The notes below the pieces were generated by a model, which was given only the letters and a program-made list of their open reading frames with translations, was not told the DNA's origin and did not search any database. A stretch of DNA of 64,000 nt. It comes from Tilletia caries. Taxonomy: Eukaryota; Basidiomycota; Exobasidiomycetes; Tilletiales; Tilletiaceae. The stretch spans positions 930,001 through 994,000 of the forward strand of contig JALUTQ010000032.1 in NCBI GenBank assembly GCA_032718865.1. Reading direction: 5' to 3'. Made by a program: the position numbers and the translations under genes. Shown here piece by piece: positions 46,479-56,127 of the stretch; the stretch's first letter is position 1; each line of letters opens with the position of its first letter.

Positions 46479-46817
46479 TGTGCGAACACTTGGTTCGGAA
46501 AGAGAGTCTTACCTGTTGCCGAGAGCAGACAGAAGAAAAGTAGAACAATGCAAGGACGGATTAATTCTAAGCGAGGGAGGAAATGAGGCGCAGCGGCTTA
46601 AATACAAATGAGGTGCGAGTGAGTGAGGCCGCTGCGGCGAGTGAAGGAAAAAGAGGAAGGAAAAGTGGAGCGTTGCGTAACGATTCTGAAGCAGTGAGCG
46701 GAAAAAGTGTTCAGTGAGGAAAAGTGTTGAGAGAAATCGGGAATCGGATCGGAGCGGAACGGAATCACAGAGAAGGATTAAGGAAGCTGTTATACTCAGG
46801 AGCTGGTTGCCAGCACA
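46479..46817 (-). repeat. 5' LTR of Gypsy element
   Basis: 339 bases; differs from the other LTR only by one missing A in an A-run. Confidence 0.9.
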
Positions 46818-46899
46818 CCCCAACAGCGTCCCAAGACGCGATCCAAGCGCGGTCGATACGCCATCTTCAAGACTGCAATTTTCATCGCACACAACACCG

Positions 46900-47200
46900 T
46901 CGACAGCATCGGGACGGGCACAGCTCGCGGACGACCGACTGACGCTCGAACACTTTCTGCTGCGGACACGCTCCTCGCGCTCTACCGCTCCATCGTGCGC
47001 ACGACCCGCGACATTCCCAACCCACACGCGCGCCGCGACACCCTCGCCTGGTACCGTGCCGACTTGTTCCCTCCTTCCCTCAAGCTCGAGACGGACCTGG
47101 TCAATCTGAAGGAGGCCCTTGCCCAAGGCTACCGACAGCTCAAGCAGATCCAGGGCCAGTTCACTCTTCTCGGCGCCGGCGGGATCAAGACCGCAAGAAT
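46900..47200 (+). pseudogene. Fragment of an LYR-motif mitochondrial protein
   Basis: One open frame reads AADTLLALYRSIVRTTRD then RRDTLAWYRADLF and KLETDLVNLKEALAQGYRQL. The LYR triplet, following basic helices and spacing fit the Complex1_LYR family of small mitochondrial assembly factors; which member I cannot tell. It starts just inside the right LTR flank (acceptor-like GCACAG near 46920) and is followed without a stop by an unrelated piece, so it looks like a truncated copy. Confidence 0.55.
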
Positions 47201-47219
47201 GGACTCGGACGTCAGTGGA

Positions 47220-47938
47220 AGAGTGGACGCGCTTCAGGCTATACCGCCTTTCTCAACACCCTTCTCGAGCGCGACGTCGACGATCGCCTCGAACTCGATC
47301 TCAGACCAGCACAGGACTTCGCAGCTCGACATCTCCAGAATGCGACCCATCTCTCAGGCGGATGGACGGAGCTCAAGAGTCGCCTCAGTACCCATCTGCC
47401 TTCTAGCGGGACGCCCTTCCTGGTCCTGTGTCTCGCCTTGGACGAGACCGATGTCCGAAGGAGCCTCGGCGAACGGGATGGCCTGATCGGTATCATTGTC
47501 TGTCGGTCAGGCGAGGCAGGACCATCTCCAAGCGGACCTAGTGCAACAGAGGATGATGCCTTGCTCGACCCCTTGGGCGCCTCGGAGTCTTCCCTTTGGG
47601 CAGCGGCTGAACGCAACGGCGTACTCCGCTCCTCCGTCCCATCGGCTTCGGGCGGATCAGCAGCGGGAACCCCTCAAGGCTCTCCCTTCAGCTCACCTGG
47701 AGGCTCCAAGCGAGGTGCTCATACCTTGGCTTCTGCCCAGCCTGGACCTTCGAGCTCGACTTCACTCTTCAGCCGCATTTCAGATGACACCCCACACCTA
47801 ATGGGTCAGCCCTCGCCTGCCCTTGCGCGCATGTACAAGTCCCACATCCGACCTGCTTTCCTCGGGCGTCGTACTTCTGCACGCGCACTCGATCTTGGCT
47901 GTGGCGCGGGACGAGATTTGGCATGGCTGAGCTCGACG
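47220..47938 (+). pseudogene. Fragment of rhodanese-methyltransferase fusion protein
   Basis: Frame reads ELDLRPAQDFAARHLQNATH, which is the start of a rhodanese-like domain, a Ser/Gly linker, then ARALDLGCGAGRDLAWLSS, motif I of a class I SAM-dependent methyltransferase. The frame meets a perfect donor GTAAGT after this motif and the rest of the methyltransferase is missing; SEC24 sequence follows instead. No start codon of its own. A truncated copy of a host gene is the best reading. Confidence 0.6.
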
Positions 47939-48019
47939 GTAAGTGGATCCTGCATCTCTTCAGCGCGAACAACTTGTCATCGATACTGACTGGGCTCGAC
48001 CGCGACGACAGTGACAATC

Positions 48020-49232
48020 TACTGCGACGGGCACGCCATCATCAGAGTCGACACCAGTCTACACTTCTTTTGCTTGCCGGTATGTGTATCTGTCCCTCCC
48101 CTTTTTCCCATGTAAGAAGTGGGGCCTCCGGAAACTGAACTTGATTTTTTTATGTTCACACACAGCCCGGCAACACGGACGCGGAGATGCTCGTCGTCAG
48201 CGACCTCGACGACGTCTTTCTCCCCAAGCCCAACGACCTCCTCGTAAACCTAGCCGAGGCACGCGCAGGCCTCGAGTCCCTCCTCACCCGCTTCGCCGAC
48301 ATGTTCAAATAGAGCGCCGTGCTAGCCTCTGCCATGGGTTCGGCCCTCCAAGCGGCTTTTAAGATGATCAGCCCCATCGGCGGGAAAATCATCTGTCTCA
48401 CTGCCTCCCTGCCCTCGCTTGGCTCGGGCGCGCTGAAGAATCGGGAGGACCCGAAGTTGTTGGGTACGCCGAAGGAGAGCAGTCTGCTTACCTCCGCCTC
48501 GCAGTTCTACAAGACGTTCCCAATCGACTGTAGCCGCTCCCAAGTCTCGGTGGACATGTTCCTCTTCTCCGCCTCGTACACGGACGTGGCGACGCTGAGC
48601 TGTCTGCCACGGTATACCGGTGGGCAGACGTACTTCTACCCGGCCTTCCATGCGAGCCGGAGCGAGGACGCGACCAAATTCTCGCACGAGTTCGCGGAGG
48701 TGCTCGCGTCTCCGGTCAGCTATGAGGCCGTGCTGCGCTTGCGGGCCACGAAAGGGTAGAGGGCGACTGCGTTCCATGGGAACTTCTTCGTGCGCTCGAC
48801 GGACCTGCTCGCGTTGGCTGCGGTGCCCCTCGACCAGAGTTACGCGATCGAGTGCGAGATCGAGGAGACGATCAGTGCGCCCTTCGTCGTCTTCCAAGCA
48901 GTCGTCCTGCACTCGACCTCGTACGGCGAGCGTCGGATCCGGGTCGTCAACCTGGCGGTGCCGACGACGAGCAGCATGAGCGAGGTGTACTCGTCCGCGG
49001 ACCAGGGTGCGATTGCGACTCTCCTTGCGAACAAGGCTGCTGAGCGCTCGATTCATCATCGGTTGGAGGACGTCCGGGACGCGTTGATGAACAAGTTCGT
49101 GGACGTGTTCACGACGTACAAGAACACGATGACGTCCGCGGGGAGCGGCGCCTCTGCCCAGCTGAGCATCGCCTCGAACCTCTCGCTGCTTCCGCTCCTC
49201 GTGCTCGCGCTGCTGAAGCACGTCGGCCTCCG
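48020..49232 (+). pseudogene. SEC24 (COPII coat) gene fragment with two stops
   Basis: A degenerate start, then VDTSLHFFCLP, an 86-base intron (48080-48165, GTATGT..CACAG) and [79 protein letters not shown] and [19 protein letters not shown]. This is the trunk to beta-sandwich and helical part of Sec24. In-frame TAG codons stand at 48310 and 48757, and the match ends abruptly after KHVGLR. The intron is kept, so the copy came from DNA, not mRNA. Apart from the two stops divergence seems slight, so it is recent. Confidence 0.85.
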
Positions 49233-49689
49233 CGCGAGAGCATCAAGACGAACAAGCCTAAGGCCTCAGGACGGTGACGGGTGAAGTGACCAAGTGAGTG
49301 GTCTCCATTTCTTCATTCTGCAACGAGATGGTTTATCTGATTGCTGTTCACTAATCACTATCACTGCTTACAGATCCCTCTCTTGTAAAGGTGAGCACTC
49401 GTTTCGTGAGCTAACGGAAAACGGTATTAACTACCATGCATGCTGTATCCTGCTGCCTGCTGCCTGCATATCCTGATCACCCTTCCTCGTATACAGATTA
49501 CAGACAACACACACCACCAACTACTTGCTGAAGAACACGAGGATACTGGAGAGTGGAGACAGGAGACGGCACGGACGACGACGGAGAGCACGAGATCCAT
49601 TGATAGGACCTATCTGTATGCTGGGGAATAGGGACTGCAATGGGCAAAAAAGGAGCGTAAATGATTATGATGGCGTAAAGAGAGCGTCT
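49233..49689. other. Unassigned sequence after SEC24 fragment
   Basis: No gene or repeat recognised; includes AT-rich stretches. Confidence 0.5.
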
Positions 49690-49990
49690 GAGCATCGTCT
49701 GATCAGTGTCTGAGCAGCGTATGAGAAGCGTATGAGAAGCGTATCGTAGAGCGTCCTGAGCGTGTCAGGGCAGCGTATCAGAAGCGTTCCGGCAGCGTTC
49801 TGATTGGCAGCAGCGTTCCGACAGCGCTTGGAAGTCAGCTGGCAGAGGCAAACTTTCCCACTTGAGACGCTATCGAGACGCTGTTGAGACGCTGCGTTTC
49901 AACAGCGTCTGGGAAGCGTCCAACAGCGTCCCACTTTTTCCTGAGAATGAATGTGTGTGCAGTTTTGGCAATTTATTCTCCATTTCCCAG
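49690..49990 (-). repeat. Right inverted repeat block with AACAGCGTCTC-type units
   Basis: Many imperfect AGCGTnTGAG / AGCGTTC words, then GAGACGCTGTTGAGACGCTG and CAACAGCGTC words, ending CACTTTTTCCTGAGAATGAAT. It mirrors the block at 37680-37880. Confidence 0.5.
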
Positions 49991-50204
49991 CTTTCGAAAT
50001 CGGGCTTGAAACGAGGGTAGGATCAGGCTGGGAGCTACCGGCCGAGAAAAGTAAGAGAGCAAAAGACCATATCGATTCCAGTGTCTAACATAACATATCT
50101 AACAGACCAACGAGAGGGGGAAGTAATTGATGGAATGTCGTCGCCCGTCGGCACGTCGACATGTTGTCGCGTAATGTGTCCTGTGAGACTGCTGTCAGGG
50201 AACC

Positions 50205-50620
50205 GAATCGCAGACAGGGAGGGGGGCAGAAGAGAGGCAGACGGGCAAAGCAGCAGACGGGGAAGAGAAGCAGACGGGGAAGGAAAGCATACGAGGGAAG
50301 GGAGAAGCAAAAAGGGGGAAAGCAGAAAGAAGGAAAGCAGGAAAGACCAAAGGGGAGGGAAGCAGACGGGAGAAGCAGAAAAGGGGAGGCAGCAGACGGG
50401 GAGGGTGGCAGACGGGGAGGGTGCAAAGCTGGGAGGGCAGAAGACGTGGGAAAGCAGAAGGAGGGAGGGGGCAGCAGACGGGGGGAAGTAGAGGGAGAGA
50501 GGGCATCAAAGGGGGGGGGGGTGACATCAGACGGAGTGAGGGCAGCAGACGGGGAGGGCCGGAGGGGTCAGCAGAAGGAGGGTTAGCATCAGAAGGAGGG
50601 CAGCGGAGGGGAGCGGCAGA
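50205..50620. repeat. Polypurine minisatellite (GCAGACGGGGAGGG-like)
   Basis: Roughly 400 bases almost free of pyrimidines on the plus strand, built from variants of GCAGACGGGGAGGG and AGAAGCAGACGGG. All long ORFs here are low-complexity artefacts. Confidence 0.8.
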
Positions 50621-51160
50621 CCGAGGTTGGAAGTGGCGGAAGGGTCGTCCAGGTTGGTGTCGAAGTCGGCCTCGTCGTCGAGACCGAGTGCGTCTGTGGT
50701 GCGGACGTGTGGTGCGTGTGGTGGAAGAGAAGAAAATTTTCACTGTCTTGAGCTTCGCTGTGTTGTATTGGGATCGGGAGCTTTGTAAGCCCGGCTAATG
50801 ACTACAAATTCAATGACGCGATGCCGCTCAGTTGAAATTCCCACATGGGAAACAGTGGATCGGGACGAAATGAACCAAAACCCTAATTTGGAAATAAGGT
50901 TGGCGTTAAAGCTCCGGGATTGAAATTGGCCATATTCATATCCGGCCCATTTTCGGACCATTTCCACCTTTTTATCCATTTTTCATCCATATATCGTCCA
51001 TTTCGTTTTCCACTGAGCCTCAAGCACCGGGGAAGACGGGGTCATTGGGAGGCGAAAAATGGGTCCCAATGATACCATTTATCGACCCATTTGAATTTTT
51101 TAGCCAAATGCGAGCATTTCTCAGAGCATTTCAAAGCCGTCCATTTGCATGCCGCTGGTT
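50621..51160. other. Unassigned region before satellite
   Basis: Includes CCATTTGCATGC and CCAAATGCGAGCATTT near 51100, words that recur inverted near 59630. No gene. Confidence 0.45.
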
Positions 51161-54100
51161 ACCGGCTGTCTACCGTCCCTGGTTGGCAACAGCCGTTTCT
51201 CCCCGCGAATGGTTAGTGAAGCCCACGTGGAATTTTTTTATGTTAAGTCCGAACCGTCCCTGCAGCAAAATGGAGCAAGGTGTAAGGAAGAGCACGGAGT
51301 GCCCCGGAATTTCCGCACTCCGGGGAGGACCTCCGCAGCAATTCCGGGGCCTCTCAGGGCATTCCGCATTCCGGTTAAATTACTCTTCTTTCGGGCGCAG
51401 AGCTCCGTATTCCGGGGAAAGATTCAAATTCGTACATCTGGAATTCCGGCTTCCGTCAAAATTTAGGCTTTGATCAATTTTCGATTCCGCATTCCGCAGC
51501 TCCCGGAATGCGGAATTTCGCCGGATTCCGGGACTCTCCTCCGCAGTCGCAAGATCATATGAAAACGAGTCGACCCCTTTCTAAATCGGCTTTGTACTCG
51601 TCCACAGTCTACATTGAAGCTCTGCATTGGCCATTTGATGCCTCACTCGCGTCCATTTGCTCCTCTTCAAGCCTCATGTGTCCTGTTGAGACCACAAGAC
51701 TGGGTCTCCTCATATGTGAAACTCGCCGGAGAGTCTCATTGATAAATGAAACCCCGAATGAGACCCCACATCACGTGACCCCCCGGAATCTCCCGGAATC
51801 CGGCGGAATTTCGGGAGAATGAGCTTGTCTGACCACAGATTCCGCATTCCGCAAGAAAAGTTACGGCCAAAGCAAGATCTATTCCGCATTCCGGCTGAGC
51901 GGTACCAGGAAATTCCGGCTTCCTGCTTAAAAGGACTAAACTGACAAAAATTGAAAATTAGCATTCCGGGTTCCGGGTACCGCCGGAACTCTGCCCGGAG
52001 TGCCCCGGAATTCCTGCAAACCCATTCCGGGGTCTACTCCGTGCTCTTCCTTAGCAAGGTGATCGTGAAAAAAGACGCAACAACGTCGTTTAACGCGATT
52101 TCTACGTAGGAGTGACGAGAATGGATGACAAGCTGAGGATGTAGTCACCCGTGTGCAGGCTGGCAGAGTGTAGGGACAGGCGCTGCAACCTGAGGACACC
52201 AGGACGGACGGGTGTCCGCACAGACGGACAAACGGGTGACGCCGCCAGGAACGGTGAGGCGGTGAGGCTCAGCAAAAATCCGTTTTTGCTACGGCGGGTT
52301 AGCGGCGGTCCACCTGCGGTTACCCAGCGGCCTTCCAGCCAGGTTGTGGTGAGCCGCTGACCACCGTCTGTATATCGGCGGCAACCGGCGCCTTGCCGTG
52401 GCGTTGTCACGGCAACCTGCAAAATGGATGACATCATGACACTCATTCACCGGCTGTCAACCGCCCCTGGTTGGCAACAGCCGTTTCTCCCCGCGAATGG
52501 TTAGCGAAGCCCACGTGGAATTTTTTTTATGTTAAGTCCGAACCGTCCCTGCAGCAAAAATGGAGCAAGGTGTAAGGAAGAGCACGGAGTGCCCCGGAAT
52601 TTCCGCACTCCGGGGAGGACCTCCGCAGCAATTCCGGGGCCTCTCAGGGCATTCCGCATTCCGGTTAAATTACTCTTCTTTCGGGCGCAGAGCTCCGTAT
52701 TCCGGGGAAAGATTCAAATTCGTACATCTGGAATTCCGGCTTCCGTCAAAATTTAGGCTTTGATCAATTTTCGATTCCGCATTCCGCAGCTCCCGGAATG
52801 CGGAATTTCGCCGGATTCCGGGACTCTCCTCCGCAGTCGCAAGATCATATGAAAACGAGTCGACCCCTTTCTAAATCGGCTTTGTACTCGTCCACAGTCT
52901 ACATTGAAGCTCTGCATTGGCCATTTGATGCCTCACTCGCGTCCATTTGCTCCTCTTCAAGCCTCATGTGTCCTGTTGAGACCACAAGACTGGGTCTCCT
53001 CATATGTGAAACTCGCCGGAGAGTCTCATTGATAAATGAAACCCCGAATGAGACCCCACATCACGTGACCCCCCGGAATCTCCCGGAATCCGGCGGAATT
53101 TCGGGAGAATGAGCTTGTCTGACCACAGATTCCGCATTCCGCAAGAAAAAGTTACGGCCAAAGCAAGATCTATTCCGCATTCCGGCTGAGCGGTACCAGG
53201 AAATTCCGGCTTCCTGCTTAAAAGGACTAAACTGACAAAAATTGAAAATTAGCATTCCGGGTTCCGGGTACCGCCGGAACTCTGCCCGGAGTGCCCCGGA
53301 ATTCCTGCAAACCCATTCCGGGGTCTACTCCGTGCTCTTCCTTAGCAAGGTGATCGTGAAAAAAAGACGCAACAACGTCGTTTAACGCGATTTCTACGTA
53401 GGAGTGACGAGAATGGATGACAAGCTGAGGATGTAGTCACCCGTGTGCAGGCTGGCAGAGTGTAGGGACAGGCGCTGCAACCTGAGGACACCAGGACGGA
53501 CGGGTGTCCGCACAGACGGACAAACGGGTGACGCCGCCAGGAACGGTGAGGCGGTGAGGCTCAGCAAAAAATCCGTTTTGCTACGGCGGGTTAGCGGCGG
53601 TCCACCTGCGGTTACCCAGCGGCCTTCCAGCCAGGTTGTGGTGAGCCGCTGACCACCGTCTGTATATCGGCGGCAACCGGCGCCTTGCCGTGGCGTTGTC
53701 ACGGCAACCTGCAAAATGGATGACATCATGACACTCATTCACCGGCTGTCAACCGCCCCTGGTTGGCAACAGCCGTTTCTCCCCGCGAATGGTTAGCGAA
53801 GCCCACGTGGAATTTTTTTTATGTTAAGTCCGAACCGTCCCTGCAGCAAAATGGAGCAAGGTGTAAGGAAGAGCACGGAGTGCCCCGGAATTTCCGCACT
53901 CCGGGGAGGACCTCCGCAGCAATTCCGGGGCCTCTCAGGGCATTCCGCATTCCGGTTAAATTACTCTTCTTTCGGGCGCAGAGCTCCGTATTCCGGGGAA
54001 AGATTCAAATTCGTACATCTGGAATTCCGGCTTCCGTCAAAATTTAGGCTTTGATCAATTTTCGATTCCGCATTCCGCAGCTCCCGGAATGCGGAATTTC

Positions 54101-54846
54101 GCCGGATTCCGGGACTCTCCTCCGCAGTCGCAAGATCATATGAAAACGAGTCGACCCCTTTCTAAATCGGCTTTGTACTCGTCCACAGTCTACATTGAAG
54201 CTCTGCATTGGCCATTTGATGCCTCACTCGCGTCCATTTGCTCCTCTTCAAGCCTCATGTGTCCTGTTGAGACCACAAGACTGGGTCTCCTCATATGTGA
54301 AACTCGCCGGAGAGTCTCATTGATAAATGAAACCCCGAATGAGACCCCACATCACGTGACCCCCCGGAATCTCCCGGAATCCGGCGGAATTTCGGGAGAA
54401 TGAGCTTGTCTGACCACAGATTCCGCATTCCGCAAGAAAAGTTACGGCCAAAGCAAGATCTATTCCGCATTCCGGCTGAGCGGTACCAGGAAATTCCGGC
54501 TTCCTGCTTAAAAGGACTAAACTGACAAAAATTGAAAATTAGCATTCCGGGTTCCGGGTACCGCCGGAACTCTGCCCGGAGTGCCCCGGAATTCCTGCAA
54601 ACCCATTCCGGGGTCTACTCCGTGCTCTTCCTTAGCAAGGTGATCGTGAAAAAAAAGACGCAACAACGTCGTTTAACGCGATTTCTACACAGGAGTGACG
54701 AGAACAGATGGCACGCTGAGGATGTAGTCACCCGTGTGCAGGCTGGCAGAGTGTAGGGACAGGCGCTGCAACCTGAGGCAGGACGGACGGGTGTCCGCAC
54801 AGACGGACAAATGGGTGACGCCGCCAGGAACGGTGAGGCGGTGAGG
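51161..54846 (+). repeat. 1.29-kb tandem satellite, 2.9 copies
   Basis: Units at 51161-52448, 52449-53740 and 53741-54846 (third cut short). They are nearly identical and differ mainly by lengths of A/T runs. Each is packed with ATTCCGG / CCGGAAT and ATTCCGCATTCC words on both strands and ends with a GC-rich part (CGGCGGCAACCGGCG). A 104-codon ORF recurs at 51508, 52798 and 54089 because of the repeat; nothing marks it as coding. Confidence 0.92.
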
Positions 54847-56127
54847 ATGGGGTAGCGGCATAGCCGCTGAGCTGCCGCCGAGAACCGCCGGGTGTAGAAA
54901 CGAGTCTTATTCGCTCAGATGGTGACCAGCGGCCAACCGGACAGAGTGAGCAAAAACCAGCGGCGATCCAGCGATAAAGTCGGAGGCTAACCACCGGCGT
55001 TACAGAGGCATGGATACAGCCGACGGTATACCTCTGGTTGTTCCGACCGTCAGTCCACAGAAATGAGTGAAAAATTCGGACTCAGTCCGTCCAGTCCGTC
55101 CCACTCAAAACGGACTCGCCGTCCTCGATAACCAGCTACCAGGACCAAAACCAGACGACAATTCGAATTATCAACACACCTCGCGATGGATGGCAGGGCG
55201 ATTACAACTGAAGCATTAGGAGTCTTGATGATTACGCAAGCAGCTGGCTCTGCTAACCTTCTCGTCCCCTCTGTCTGACTGCTCATCCTCTTCCTCCTAT
55301 GCTTTGCCCCAACAGAATCGGGTTCCCATTCACTTCCTCGGGTGCTCTGCCGACACAGCAGCAAGGTGAGCATATGCGCGCGCGGCACACCGTTTGCCAT
55401 CATCTATCACTGATCCTCTTCATTCCTTCGCACGTCAGATACCTCAAGAGGCAAGATTGAGGCAAGACTCACAAGCTCGCTGTCGCTGTCCTCGTTTGCC
55501 CGGCTCCTTTCGTCCACGCCTCCCCCACACCTCTCCCTCTCGGACTTCCGCCTGCGCGTGCGCGCGCGCGTGCGCTGAGAAGAGGACTAGACTCTGTTGT
55601 CGAAGGCCAAGCGAGTCCAGCGTCGAGTCGGTAAGTCTGTTCTGTCAAGCCAGACCACCGTGTCATCACGATACCGTGTACTGACAGCTGCACTCTCTTC
55701 TATTTATTCTTCAGCTGCAAATACAAGTCCGGAAGGCCGCTGCGACAGAACAGTGTGAGTGGGGCGGACTCTGGCTTCCGGCCTTCAGCCTCTCTCACTC
55801 TCCATCTAAACCTTTGCTGATCTCAATCTCCCACCCACCTTCTTTGCCCTCCTCTTTTTCTCCTCTCTGCTCCGCGCATTATCAACACCCAGACCCAGAA
55901 GATCCTTCAGCAATCCAAAAACCTTTCTTTCCTCCATCTACTTCTCGTGACTCGGTCCCGCTGTCGCTGCTTTCTGAACTGCCACGGGAGATGGGCGATC
56001 GCACTGAGGGCTTCGCGACATCGAATACACAGACCAGAGGCAGACCAGAGGAGCTCCAATATACACATTCCGATTGATTGATACACATAGGTGATAGATA
56101 CATGCCTACATGGCGAGGAAACAAAGA
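54847..56127. other. Gene-poor region between satellite and Crypton
   Basis: First 200 bases resemble diverged satellite (CCAGCGGC, CCACCGGCG). From 55300 there are donor/acceptor-like sites (CAGCAAG-GTGAGC, CACGTCAG, GTCG-GTAAGT, TCTTCAG) spaced as in genes here, but the pieces do not yield a recognisable protein. A CGCGTGCGCGCGCGCGTGCGC tract sits near 55555. Confidence 0.4.

Larger units (their letters stand above)
38695..46817 (-). mobile_element. Ty3/Gypsy LTR retrotransposon, minus strand
   Basis: LTRs at both ends differ by one base over 340. Reading on the minus strand: 5' LTR, a TGGTGATGAGAGGG primer-binding-site candidate directly after it (46478 leftwards), gag, protease, reverse transcriptase, RNase H first part, integrase, RNase H second part, polypurine tract GAGGGTGGGGA next to the 3' LTR (39035-39045), 3' LTR. 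The LTR ends are TGTGC..GCACA. Flanking bases (CAGTGA left, CCCCAA right) do not show a target duplication. Gag is interrupted by a 996-base insertion and RT by a one-base shift, although the LTRs are young. Confidence 0.9.

Noticed and set aside
50195..50743. 182-codon Pro/Ser/Leu-rich ORF on the minus strand
   Set aside because: Simple translation of the purine minisatellite; no start context or domain.
51508..51822. 104-codon ORF repeated three times
   Set aside because: Its conservation follows from the satellite repeat; the neighbouring non-ORF sequence is equally conserved.
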